A stretch of 64,000 nt of DNA from assembly GCA_021018995.1 (NCBI GenBank), contig CM037590.1:43712287-43776286 (forward strand). The letters run 5' to 3'. Every line of letters starts with the position of its first letter. Position 1 is the stretch's first letter. Origin of the DNA: Chloranthus sessilifolius (taxonomy: Eukaryota > Streptophyta > Magnoliopsida > Chloranthales > Chloranthaceae). Positions 1 through 13,500 of the stretch are shown here, piece after piece. A model generated the notes under the pieces. It saw only the letters and a list, made by a program, of their open reading frames with translations, made no database searches and was not told the origin of the DNA. The translations under genes were made by a program, and so were the position numbers.

Positions 1-695
1 ATAGTAAAAATCGAAAGGGATGAGAACGTAGATTTAATCAAAGTTAGTCTCCCACCATTGCTAATTAACTTACACTTCCACGTAGCTAGACGCTTTTGGA
101 ATCCTTGGACCACAGATTCCCATCTAGTAGCTCTGCACATCCCAAAGGCAAGACGAATGCCAAGATAGGAAATCATAAGTTTTTCTTTTTTGTACCCAAA
201 AGCAACTACCACTTGATCTGTATCGTCATCAGAAATATTTATGAAGGTTAACCCTCTGACCCGACACCGCTTCGAAGATCACAAGGACATCCTAACAGCT
301 CTCACTTATTGATCACCCAGTCCACCGTTATAGAAAACCACTGTATCATCCGCATATTGAAGGTGCAAAATAGAGAGACCATTGTCTGCCACCGTAAACC
401 AGGAAATAAGGCTAAGATGTTCAAAATAATTTGTGTAAAGCTTCCCCTACACAATTGAAGAGCATAGGGGATAGAGGATCACCCTGTCGCAGCCCACGCA
501 TATTTCGGAAATAACCGCACGGACTACCATTAATCAGAATCGAGAACCAAGTGGAAGCATAACATCCCTTCATCAATTTCGAAACCCATTCTCTCAAGCA
601 TGTAATCGAGAAAACCCCACTAGACCCGGTCGTAAGCCTTCTCCAAATATATCTTGAAGGTCCAACCCTTGTCTTTCCGCTTTTTAGCAAAGGTA
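1..695 (-). mobile_element. L1-type LINE reverse transcriptase fragment (LINE A)
   Basis: Read on the minus strand, 690-421 is open and carries the LINE reverse transcriptase block RGLRQGDPLSPMLF. The reading continues leftward with stops through the catalytic YADDT motif near 330-345, and then a thumb-region stretch (GGRLTLIKS-like) near 20-60. The element therefore lies in the intron after ZNG1 exon 7, continues out of the window at its 3' side, and is decayed by in-frame stops. The 5' part (endonuclease) is absent; similarity ends near 695. Confidence 0.85.
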
Positions 696-1335
696 GGATT
701 TTTAATCTAGAATTAGTTCAAAAATCATGATATAACATATACTTAAAGCAGATATCTATCCTAGTGAGTCGGGAGTTATCTTTCTAAACACTGAACAAGT
801 ATGAAGAGAGGAATTAGAAAAACATGTGTGGAATCCGACTCTACAAGTCATAATGTCATTCCTCAAAATCCCTAGTGTGTTGAGAAAGAATTAAACTGAG
901 AAAGCTTAAAGAGTTCAAATAATGGAAGATCTCCCATGTCTTAAGTAAGACAAATTATGTGCAAATTATCTAGGAAAGAAAGGTTTCACAATTTATCATG
1001 TCATTTTATAGACTTTGTATCTGTCTAAAACTCTTTAGACATTTTCGAACTGGATAACACAGGTTGGGTCTCCTTAACCCCAGCCTATCCAAGACAAAAC
1101 ATTTAATGGAAGAGGAAAGCATTTGATAATGGGTTGAAGTGAAGCTTATAGACAGTAGCATAATTGTGTTTGATGTATTGTTATTTAACTCATTGAAACA
1201 AAAATCAATCAAGATTTGGATTATTTTGATGGTTGTGTAATATGGTTTAAGAACTCAGAAAATTCATTTGATTCAATTATTGATCACAGAGCTTAATTGA
1301 GTTGCTGAAAAATGACTGAGTACTCACACTCCCAA

Positions 1336-1359
1336 AAAAAAAAAAAAAAAAAAAAAACA
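1336..1359. repeat. poly(A) tract
   Basis: A run of about 24 A in otherwise featureless intron (696-1689). No LINE or SINE body could be recognised directly 5' of it. Confidence 0.8.
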
Positions 1360-1689
1360 AGTTGATCGTAAGATTATACTTGGTCACCACTTAATGATTA
1401 ATGTTTATGCTTTATAATCATATTTGGTCAAAAGATCTTGAACGCCTGGGGTAGATAGCATGGCGATCTTCACAAGGCCTCTTAGTCTATAGGCTTTGAG
1501 GGATGTGCTCTTTTTACCCCATTTTAGTAATGTAGGACTAAAGAACATTGAAAAGTGAAAATAAGAATACAACTTCAGCATGAGGGTTTAAACCCCTTTA
1601 CAGCATGACAAAATAAGCATTTTTTTAGTAATTTACAACACATTTTAAGGTTCTAAAAAGATTAAAATGATACTTATTATGAAAATTAC

Positions 1690-1800
1690 CTGTATTGTAT
1701 GAAGATGCTCCGAGTTTACAATACATAAGACACCTTTACAGCGGTAGATATCCATGCTATATTTCTTCTCCCAAAGAATATCCTCGAGCCACAGTCTAAC
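1690..1800 (-). CDS. ZNG1: ZNG1 exon 7
   Basis: Acceptor TTTCCAG|GTT and donor CAG|GTAATT bound 37 codons (VRLWLEDILWEKKYSMDIYR ... HLHTIQ), the core of the CobW C-terminal domain. The preceding intron is 8.8 kb. The expected final exon (about 40 residues) was not found between 1 and 1689, where the downstream intron is instead occupied by a LINE fragment. Confidence 0.92.
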
Positions 1801-2600
1801 CTGGAAATATAAAGATCACCAGAAATGTGTTACATGCTGACAACTAGACGGAAGAAAACAACTGATTTTATCAGGTAAAAGTCGAGCATCATTAGAGAAG
1901 GGAAAACTACAAAAAATGAAGGAAACAGAGGAAACAAAAAGTCCTTATTGAGATCTGCAAAGTGAAAGAAACGCCTAGCTGACGTCCAGAATAAAATTAC
2001 TAACTAGCATATTTTGCAATTTATAACGTTGGAGCCTACAGGTGCCACTTTCCAAGAAGGAAACACCTAGCTGAAGTCCAGCATAAATATTACTAAATAG
2101 CATACAGAATATGAGGATGGATGGTTCAGCCAAGAGAGAGTCACCACCAGAAATGATCTTGAAGGTTGAATTGTTTGAAAAAGAAATTCGATGAAAACAA
2201 CAAAGATATCTTGCATGCATCGAGCTCTATAGTTGTGATAGATGAGATGAATAAAACAAGGTAATCTTAAATTTATTATTGCTTTACCTCCACCATAACA
2301 GGCAGTTGTAAAATAATGGGTGTGCACTCTAGTGCCGATACGACATCTGCATCATGGATCAATATCTTGGTTTTCCGATACGTATCGTCCACCATCAATA
2401 TCGAGACAGTACATATCGGTATCCCTGAGGTACAGGGGCGGACGCATGTAGAGACTGGGGGGTCCCCGGACCCCCCAAACTTCTTTTTTCACAAAAAATT
2501 TAGATTTGATTTTTAAAAGTTTGGGTTTTTCTAAAGACCCCCCAATATGGCTTTATAAAGACCCCCCCCCCCCAATTTTGCAAGCTTTGAAACTTTTAAG

Positions 2601-2651
<51 letters not shown>

Positions 2652-2759
2652 AAAACCCTAACTCAGAACCCTTCGGGCTAGCTAGAGACTTCACTAACTC
2701 TCTCTAGTCTCTACTCTTGGGAGGCATGAGATTCACGCCATGGTCCCCCCTTAGCCCTT

Positions 2760-2803
<44 letters not shown>

Positions 2804-4077
2804 TGGCAGCGAGCCCCCCATAGCTCACTCACTGTCTGGTCTATCCCCTCTGTAATAGCTAGTTTTTTATTTTTAGATTTTATTTTATTTTTTATTAGTT
2901 TTATGGTTTTTTCTCTATTATTCAGTTCTTTTTTGGAGGAAAATGGATGTTGGGTTCTGGGTTTTTTTATTGAATGGTCTTGCAGTAGTTTTCTCTTTGT
3001 ATATTATTATTATTATTTATATGCTTATTTGGTAGAGAAATCAATCTGTGTTTTTTGTTATTTAAGCAATGTTGGTGTTCTAATTAATGGGCTTATTTAT
3101 TATTTATTGAATTCAGAAAAGGATTTGTGCATTGTTTACTTGGTTGAATCTAAGTTCTTTTTTCATGTTGCATTTAATGTCTCTGTTTTTTAGTATTTTT
3201 ACTGATTTTCAGATGGGAACTACTTTACATTTATTTATTTATTTATTTTTGCTGGTTTTGTTGTTGAACACTAGATCTGCTTCTTCATAAATAACCCGAA
3301 AAAAAAAAAAAAATCTGCTTCTTCATAGTTGGATGAGTTTTTATTTAATTTTGATCACAGTGCTCATAGTATTGAATGTGATATATGAAAATGTGAAATT
3401 TTTATTGGTATGAAAATGTGTAAATCCCTAAAGCCCTAATTTTTTAGATCGAATAGTTTTTTACTGGTTCAAATCACATGATGGATGGTGGTTTTTTAGT
3501 TTTTACTGAATTTTTCACACGATAAGTATTTAGATCGGTCTTTTATGATTTTTATAGGAAATTTTTTATTTTTTCTCTATTTAAATATAAGAAGTAAAAA
3601 AATTTAAATAATATATATCAACTACGGCCCCCCCATCAAGTAAATCCTGCATTCACCCCTGCTGAGGCATTCGATGTATCAGCGATAAAATGAAAAAAAA
3701 TGACATATATTGGGTATGTATTGCCGATACATACCCAATGTATCATGTACTACTGACAAGCGATACTGGTACATATCGGACGATACGCACCGGTATCGTC
3801 CGAGATTTTGAGCCATGACCTGCATGCATAACATAACTTTAGAGACAAGTTAATATGAACTGCATTACGTTGGCACTACCATTGAAGTTCTCAATTAATT
3901 CCTTCAGTTTATTTCCAACTTCAAACAAAATGATGAGCAATTCTATAACGCAATAATCAATATGAACTTCATTAGATTGTCTCATTGCTTCTACAAAGTA
4001 AATTAACATACAGGACCTTAACCTTGTAAAGTAGATTTTTTTGGAAGGTACCCATTACTCATAATGGAATACCAAGC

Positions 4078-4115
<38 letters not shown>

Positions 4116-7100
4116 ATGACTAGACAAGGAATACAGCTCAATGATACTCGAAGATAACTTTTGTGATTTCCTGTAAAGTACGTGTAGTTCCACATGAATG
4201 GTGCATGATGAGACATCTGCCTTCACTATGTAAAGGACTAAGGTAGAATGCAGAGTTTTAAATAGCATTTGACGCGTAGCATAAGCTTTTCACCTACAGG
4301 CGTCAAGGAAAATGAGGCGCAATTAGGGCGTAATGAGGCGTAATCCTCTCGTGAATTTTTACTTTTCAGATTTTTACCCTATGTTATTTACAAGTTTCCC
4401 TTTTTGATAAATTTATCCTTTTCAAGAATTATTAGGGGATGAAATGACGGGAAATTTAGGTCCACCTAGCTGGATCGTACCTAAATCAAGCGAAGGAAAT
4501 CTACAAGGAAAAAGTGGACTAATACATGGATTTTCAAGCGGTCAGTCAAGCAACGTCGTCAGCAGAGGGCGGACATCCGTGACCCATTGACGGACGTCCA
4601 TAATCACATGACGGACATCCGTGAAAATAAGTGTTCACTGTTTTAGTGAACACCGTAGGCGACGGACATCCGTTAGATACATTAGAGATTTAACGGATTT
4701 TGCGGCAAAAATCTGTCATTTTGAATTTTATTTGCTTCAAGATTCTTCTATTTCGAGTTTTATGTTTGTTTAGGGTTTTCTTAGCCTATATATAAAGGCT
4801 TATAAAGACATTATTAAGGGAGATGATTATTGAATGAAAAAAAGAGAGCTTGCTTTTATGCAAACCTAAAAAACTTGAGATGAGCTTTCACCTTTGAGGA
4901 GTGATTCTTCAAAGTCATCGTTGGTGCGAGGTCGACAAACCTCTTTGGAGCGATTCCGAAGATCTTCTATCTCATTCTTTTATTTTTTATTTTTATTTTA
5001 ATCAAAGATGGAGAACCCTAAGCCCCATCACGTGGGATATATGTTATTTTAGGGTTAGCGTGCTTTCCGCCCCGCGTCATGAAATAGAAGAGGGTGACCT
5101 CTATTAATATTTAACAAATTAAATTATTATCTGTTAATGAGAATAGAAATGGTGAATGAGCGGTTAACCTTTAACTTTTATTGTAATCATTATTTTTTGA
5201 GTTGTAAGTTGTAGGTTGTGGTTTGAGAGATATATTTCAAGCATTTGTAATCTTGCGTACGTTTTGATTTTGAACCCTTCTTTTGTTAATGGGAAATAGT
5301 TGTGCACTTATAATTCTCATTTATATTTCTATTCTTTTGTCATTTGTGCATCGACTATTGATTGGTTTGTGATCAAAAAATTATCCATTATTTTTCTTAT
5401 ATTTTTTTTTATTAATTTCCCTATATCTTTCGAATTTATTATATTTTTAAAATTAAAGAAAATTTGAGGGGCATACACTTCGCCTTGCGAGAGGGTCGAG
5501 CGCTACGCCTTTCACCTTTAAAAACACCCATGTTAGCCTGAACCCTCTCCCTGGTCCGAAAATTTGCAAAGAAAACGTAAAAAGACGAAAAAGAACACCT
5601 GAAATAATAATATCCACGTTTGAGCCATAAGTCAAAATACAATGCCCCCCTCTCTCATAAACATACAAGCCCCAAGAGCCAACAGGAACAGCAACAACTC
5701 AGCAATCCCTATGTTATTGTGCTATCATTTAAAGATATTACATATTGGAGCCTGCCCCCTCATTAGCCAGGTGGTCATCATGAAAATTGCCCACTCACTG
5801 AATATAGGGAGCAAGATAACTGGTCCAAATTCTTAAGAAAGTGATCAATTACTCTGAATTTGGGAGTAAGTCTTCAAGACAGATCAGCATCGTGATTAGG
5901 CCATGAAAGAACTACAGCAAAGTCCCCTTCGATTCATAACCTTGTAGCCTGCGCTCGAGGAAGTAAGAAAAGCCCAACCCTTAAAGCATGCACCTCAACG
6001 AAATCGTTGAGGTGCAAGTTGTGTTTCTGTTCCATATATTCTGCATGTGAAAAATGTATTTTTAACGTTCATTTATATGTTTATTTATTCAAGCTTTCAC
6101 TATTTTTGTTTCATAATGGGTTGAAAATCATAACAGCACTAGAACTAAACCTAGGGTTGCGTAAACTTTTGAAAAGTAGAAGATTTTTAAGCAGGTGTCA
6201 TAAGTTTTGCTTGGAGTGTGTTTTGACGTCCCAAAATTAGCTCTTAAATCCAAAACCACTTCGATCTTTTTTTCATGTTTCGTTGTTTGGACTCACAACT
6301 GAACCAGTTGGGACTTGATTGTTAGAATGGGTGGTGTGCGTGTGTCTAGCTATCATTGGGTGTGGTGGGAACATAGTTATATTTGTGGATATTGTACTAT
6401 GAAGCATGTTATTTAACAATAGATGGGTTTGAGGCTAACTAACTCAACCCTAGTTTCCACTCTCTTTTCTTCTGCTTCTCCTTCTTCTTTCTAACCCTAT
6501 AACTCCACTTGGTATTAGAGCATGAACATCGGAATACATCTTACTCCTGCTGTCATCATCTTCTATGCTGACTTCATGTTATCGTCATCGTCAAACCGCT
6601 GACTTTAGATCTCAAAAATTTCTCCAGATCTGTGATCGGAATCTTCAGATGAACAGCTCTTCCTCTTGATATTTTTTTATTCGGAGGATGTATAGACAAG
6701 TTTCAAGGCTTTTCTTCTAGATTTGGGTTCATGATTTTCTGAAACCACGATCTCGATGGGATCATAAAGCCTATTGCATTTCCTATTGTCAGCGCCGGAT
6801 TTTCATAAGGAATCATTTGAATCCAGGGATCTGTAGAGAAAGATATCAAGTTCTTTCATATGCTACAGTTTTTATACCTTTTCACGGAACATGGGGCCCT
6901 CGATTGTAGGGTGTTGGATTTATTCTGATAATTAGTAGCGCTAGCATTGGAATCTTTCCCTCTTTATGTTGGATGTGTGTTGTGTTGTATGAACCTCTGT
7001 GGAATCAGATTCAAGTGGATTAGTCCACTCCAGAAACGTGTCGGCTATGCATACTTAATGGTGTTGCTGTGTAAAAGTTTTAATCTGCTGACAGTAACAT

Positions 7101-10100
7101 GTGAAGCTTTCATGCACTCCAGTATTGTCACTCAGCAGTATTGCTAATCATGTGTTTTTTTAATGCTTGAGGTTGGATCTACGGCTGTGTAGCCTGTGTT
7201 GTTGTGGTTGCCAAAAGCATGGCAACAAAATTTGGCTGATACCGATATGTATCGTTTTTGCCGAGAATCGAAACCGATACAGTTATTGGAGTGGTATTGG
7301 TGTCACTACCAGTATCGGCAGACACTGACTCAGTGTTGGCCGATAGTAACCGATACAAAAAAAAAAATAACTGTATGTTTTTAAAACTTTTTGTCTATAT
7401 ATATAATATCTACTGGTATGGTATCGGCATATCGGTCCAAGATGGACCGATACTGATACCTTGTCCATAAGGCTGTATAGCAGTATATGTCCTATTTGTG
7501 TGTTGAAATCACTTGTGTGGACACTGATTTACATTCATGGAGGACAGCAAAGTGAATGAGAATGTCAATAGTGATAGAAACCATGGGCTGCAGATCACTA
7601 CTGTTCAATTTGATGGAACAAATTATTTAGCATAGTCTCAGTCTGGATTTATTCTTGGGTTGAAGGTGGAAGTTAAGTGGATGGTAGCATCATCGACAAG
7701 TAGGCTGATGATTTGGAGGGTGTCGTAAATTTAATTTTGAAGGGATATTGATGGAGACATCCGATTCAAAGAACTGTCTATAGTCTATAGAAGGCGAAAG
7801 AAGCATGCGAAAATATCCCGAAGGCTCCTAACTGCAGAATTGAACCACGGACGTCCGTAACTTCAGGAAGGATGTCCGTGAATAGGGGACGGATGTTCTG
7901 TTTTGTGCACGACGAACGTCCAGAACGTCCGTGAATAGGGGACGGACATCCATGAGTTGCGTCCGCAAGTTGGCGGTTTTAGTTGCTTTCTTATTTTGAA
8001 TTACGGAGGCTTTATGTTTTGTGCACCACGAAAGAAGCATGCGAAAATATCCCGAAGGCTCCTAACTGAAGAATTGAACCACGGACGTCCGTAACTTCAG
8101 GAAGGATGTCCGTGAATAGGGGACGGATGTTTTACATTTTGTAACGACGCGTCGAGCGCCCGTGAATAGGGGACGGACATCCATGAGTTGCGTCGCAAGT
8201 TGGCGGTTTTAGTTGCTTTCTTATTTTGAATTACGGAGGCTTTATGTTTTGTGCACGACGGACGTCCGTGAATACTAGACGAACATCTGTGAGCACCGAA
8301 CCGACGTTCGTGAGTTGCGTCCGCAAGTTGGCGGTTTTAGTTGCTTTCTTATTTTGAATTTATACTTAGTTAGAGTTTGTTTGCATATATAAAGGTAATA
8401 TAAAGACAATTTTAGTAGCTAATGGTTATTAAATATTGCTTTTGCAAATTGAAAACTTATTATCAAAGTTTTCTTCGAGGGTATAATTATCTCAAAACTT
8501 GGAAGAGTGATTCTTCCTTCCGCGTGCGGTTTGGTGCGAGATCAACTTTTATATCCTTCGTATCTACTCTTATCTTCATCTTACATGTAAGTGCTTGGTT
8601 AATTTTCTAATTAATTTTATTCCTAAAATCTGAAATTAATTGCGTGTTTTGTTTGCTCGATCTTTCCGTAACCTAACCTAAGATTGTTCAACCATCCTAA
8701 CACGGGATTTCTTTTATTTGAGCCATTTGATTTCTAAATACCCAGAATCCTTTTGTTGTTAATTCCGCATCAAAGCCCTAAACTGTTGGAGACCTAGTTG
8801 TTCGTTAGGAACCCTAGTTTTCTAGATCTTCTAAGGAACGTACGGCGAAAGTAACACTATTTTGGGGTAAATCAAATTGTTTAATTGAAATCCTCTTTAT
8901 TTTCTATGTTAATTTATTGGGAAATTCATATTTCAATTACTCGTATTAATTCTCAAATAATCTCAGCCCATCATATTTGCATCGTGTTAGTTTTTACATC
9001 AAATATCACTTGGAAAACCTGATTTGACGGAAATGGGCAGTGCCACATGGGAATGAAAAGGCCACGTGGTACCACTCCCCACTAGGGTTAAGAATAGGAA
9101 CTTTTAATTATAGTAGCAAACTTCTAATTTTAAATTCCTTAGAACAAGTGACAGGGACGCTACTTACATGGACATTGGATTTGGACCGCATCGTTTCTAC
9201 CGGCGTAGAAAGAAGCAGCGTTATGGAAATCAAAACTAGGCAAATAGGCGAAAGATGAAATTCTGAAAATTAAAGGAGCACAGAAAAAACAAAAAAAAAA
9301 AAAATTGGATTGATCGAAAATTTTCGATCGATCGAAATTAAAATTCGATCAATCGAAATGTCAACGGCAATATTTTACGTATATGAGAATTTCGATCAAA
9401 TGATTTTCAATTTCGATCGAACGAAAATTTCAATCGAACGATTTTCAATTTCGATCGATCGAAAATTTCGATTGAACGAAAATTCATTTTCAATCGAACA
9501 ATTTTCAATTTCGATCGATCGAAATTGCGCCGAGTAGTTTTAATCGTTTTAAACTTCTAATTTCGAACTTTAAACTTTAGGGGTTTAATTGTCTTTATTT
9601 AATATTCGTTTTAGGGTTTTCTTTCATTATGAGACCTCCTATATAAGGTCTTTAAACAATGTAATTAAGGTTGTTGATTGATTATTGAATGAGAGCTTAT
9701 GCTTTGTGAAGAGAGAATCTTCTTCCCCGCGATGGGTTTGGTGTGAAACCAAGGGAGTGATTCCCATATATTTTCCTTATTGTTGTCATTGCCTTGCGTG
9801 GTTTGCTTGATTATATTTGCTATCTAAATCTTTGCGTGCTTCTCTAGCCATAGTCTGAATCCTTCCTTGTGATCCCCGAAACCCTAAACCAGTTTTGAAG
9901 CCTAAATCACACAAGCCAACACCCTTTCCAAAACCATAAGCCGATCTAAAAGTCATAAGCCTTTCACAACCCTAATTCCATTCTACAACCCAATTTAGAA
10001 TCCGTGAATCTACATCGGACCGAAGAGGAGCGCCTAATCCTAGAAAAGCGAGAGTACTATCTCTAGGCCGATCTTGCCTCGACTCTAAAGTACTTGCGCA

Positions 10101-10522
10101 TCGAACTGGACCCTATCGGGATCTCGTGTGATTTACCCATCAGAATTCTGCAAATCCTAAGGTATCAAAGATAATTTTGCGATTAAACTTGATTTAATTT
10201 CATTAATTTCGGCAAATTTTGCATAAAATTCATATTCCGCATTTTAGGGCCGTTGTCCCGCGTCAACAAGTCATTTATTCAAAGAATTATTTTGCTTGAG
10301 ATGAAAATTAATATGGGAGTGTGAGTGGGACACTGTTGATTTGTTACGGAATTTTGAGGTTTCGGGAGTCTTCTTTCATAGTGAAGTGTAGTTTCTTGCT
10401 CTCTCAATTCTTCTAGGTTCAATTAATTGTGCAGATATTATCTTGACACAAGTTGTGGTTTGCTTCACAGAAGATATTCTCACCAGTCACCACTGTTATG
10501 TTCATCAATTAATTGTTAAGAA

Positions 10523-10572
<50 letters not shown>

Positions 10573-13500
10573 TCAGTAAGAAATTATATTTTTAGTGAAA
10601 CGTGCAAGATTTCCACTATATACCTTATCGAGATTGACACGTTTCTGCTCACAAATACACAAGGTTCGCACTTGATAATCATGATGGCTCCGGGTAGGTA
10701 TAGATTGGCTTTCTATCAATAGCTTTTCCAGCTGAACTGCATCCTGATGAGAAAAAAAAACCTATAAACTAAATGAAAATTTCATAAATTATACAATGTT
10801 ACTACCAGATGACGGGTAGAGATATGTTCAACTAACCCTAGCGTCGTATGCCTTGCGGTCCAATATTTTACATAAGTCAACTTGGCATCTGACAGAACAA
10901 ATGATATTGGCAAGGGAATTAATGTTATGAATCTCCTTTTCCAAGCCCTCTAGAACTTCTGAGACCGTAGATCCAGAATCTTCTAGAGAAACTAAGTCAA
11001 TCTTGTTAAGAATTATCACGTCCTACAAAAAACAATCAAAACCTATCAATGATCATAATAACTGCTAACAATAAATGAACTACCAGATATAAGTAAAGTC
11101 ATATGATGGAACAATGTCACTAAAATCGTGTTATTGAAAAAGTTGCAATTACATCACAAAGTTTTAGTTGTTTTTTTCAAGATTAAATTGTGATTCAATC
11201 ATTTTTCGCAAACATCATGAATAAATTGCAATATTATGGTTTATGTAATTTTCTTTTCATTTTCAGGGAGAGGGTTTTAAAAACCTTGTAAGGTTCTCTT
11301 TATTCTTTAAAGACCGATAGGGTTTAGAGCTTATTCCTGCTACTCTTTGAAAATGAAATTGCAAAAATAAAAACCCTATTCCCAGTATTCGTTAAAAAGC
11401 AACTTCTGCTAAATAGGGCTATTAAGCAGAAGAAATGTAACCCTACTTCGGATAATCATGCTTCTTATTTTTCCTCATTTTGTAACATATTTATCCTTGG
11501 AACGCTAGGCCTTTCTCTTCTTGTTCTTTTTTGCACCATTTACACTAAACCCTTTTCTTTGTTCTTATTTCTTTTTTCTACTTCTCCTTACATTCATAAA
11601 ATTTATGAAGGTTATGAAGCCCTTTTACACCATCCCATTTTATCAAGTCCTGATTAAATGTGTTTCAGGGCCCCTGAAAATCGGTGAGTCAGCTTCAGAC
11701 AGCACACAGTGGCTAACAGGTGTATCATACCCTTCACAACCCGATGATGCACGTGATGCCCCATTGATCCTTTTTTTCAATCAATGTTAGATAGAACTTT
11801 ACACATTGTTTAAACAGTATTTAAAAACTATTTAAACTGTCGCAAACACTGTTAAAATAGCGCTTTATCTCTGTTTCAAGAATTTTAAACGCTGCTAAAA
11901 ACTGTAATTTAAACACTAATTATACAGGATTTTAAACACTGTTTTTCTGTCACTGTTAAACAGACACTTCTGAAGCAGATTTTTGTCAACAGCAACACTC
12001 TTGAAGCAGAATTTAGTCAACCACTTTTTGAATATTTCCTATGTTTTAATGATTTCATCCTTTCAACTTTTCCGAACTTTTTCAAAAATTTCCCTTGCTG
12101 AATAGTTTTCAAAATCTGACAGGTGGTTAATTTGTTTTAAAATTTTCCTTCTGAATCATTTATAAAATCTGCCTTGGTGACAATGGGTTGGAACCCCGGT
12201 AATGTCAATGGCGATCAGTAAATGTATGGTATAACTCCATTTACAAACGAGAAAATCAGCAACTTCAAGATTAATACCGCAAATGCAATTTGCAGAAAAG
12301 CTTCAGGAAATGAAGCTGAATCACGATAGTCATCAAGCTGCAATCGAAGGTTTTTTGCATCCACAACCTATTTAAGAAGCAGAGAGACATATAGTAAGAC
12401 ATGAGTTAAATAAAATAGAAAAGGTAAGATTATTGCAGTAATGGACAAGTGATAAAACACCCCACAAAATGTGTCTATTTCTAGGACACTATTAATAAAC
12501 GCTAAAAGCCCATACACCAAAAAACAAATCACTTTCTTACAGAAACAAGAGGATTTACTGTTCAATATTTAAGGTCAACTTCAGCAAAAGCTACTAGGAA
12601 GACCTAAGTAAAGCTTCAGTAGAGGTCATGCATTAGAGAGCGTCATCAGCAACTATAGAAAAGACCTAAAGCGTACTAAATTAACAATAAAAAAAAATTT
12701 GGACGGCATTTGGAGTAGTGATCATGGTTGTACATGCGATCTCATCAACATAAAAACTCTTTGTCAAGAACTGTCTGCCTCTAATGGCTTGTTTCATTTT
12801 AAACGACTCTAAACGAAAAGCTCTTCAACTTCTATATAGTCGCTATGCTCTTTGACTTCTATATACTACATATGATGTTCAACTGAACTTGTTCTAGTTT
12901 TTGCTTCACGTTCATGAAACTCCAACATACAGAAGTTTTTTACCTCAATTTCGAGCGTATAGAATTCATTTATTTCTAGTACTGAGGATAGAAGGAGAAG
13001 GGGATTCCATCAAATACCTTCAGTGGGCCTATTTACCTCTCATTACACAAGACCTCAAACACTTCTGCTGTAAATCACAGAAAGTTGCAAAGTGCAACGG
13101 ACGTCAATGAGTTCTTAAGAGGCATCGATGTGGTTGCCCGACTCAATTTTTTAAAGATGATGTCAAACCAATACCAAAAGAAGAAAAAAAAATTAAGGCA
13201 AAACAGTTCTTCATTATAAAACTCACAGTAATAATAGAGTCAAGTTTGACAGCTGATTCAAGTTGATCATCTAACCAAAGTACAGATGCAAGAGGAGCAG
13301 GATTGGCCAATCCTGTGGTCTCCAACAATATATGATCAAGCCTGTAGCACACCAAAACCAGTAGACATTTACCAACACATTAATCTCAATCATGAAATTT
13401 TGCAAACAACTATAAGAGATACATAGCCCTAATCATTAGAAAATAACAAAAACTCTTTGTTCCTTCCAATCTTCCATTAAGTTGGTTCCAAAATATTGTG

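Larger units (their letters stand above)
2433..3661. mobile_element. Non-autonomous hAT element with gene-like cargo
   Basis: Ends are CAGGGGCGGACGCATG and the inverse of CAGGGGTGAATGCAGG, imperfect TIRs starting CAGGGG as in hAT elements. Flanks CTGAGGTA (2425-2432) and CTGAGGCA (3662-3669) are an 8-bp target duplication with one difference. No transposase is present. The interior holds two (CT)n tracts, an AAAACCCTAA box and T-rich sequence resembling a plant 5' UTR and first intron. This may be captured gene sequence, but no gene could be identified. Confidence 0.82.
2353..3817. mobile_element. MITE with CATGG-type TIRs, split by an hAT insertion
   Basis: The left end CATGGATCAATATCTTGG and the inverted right end (…GAGATTTTGAGCCATG) form imperfect TIRs. 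Flanks ATCTGCAT and ACCTGCAT are an 8-bp target duplication with one difference, as hAT elements make. The body is rich in CGATACGTATCG palindromes. The hAT element 2433-3661 sits inside it, so the original MITE was only about 230 bp. Confidence 0.75.
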
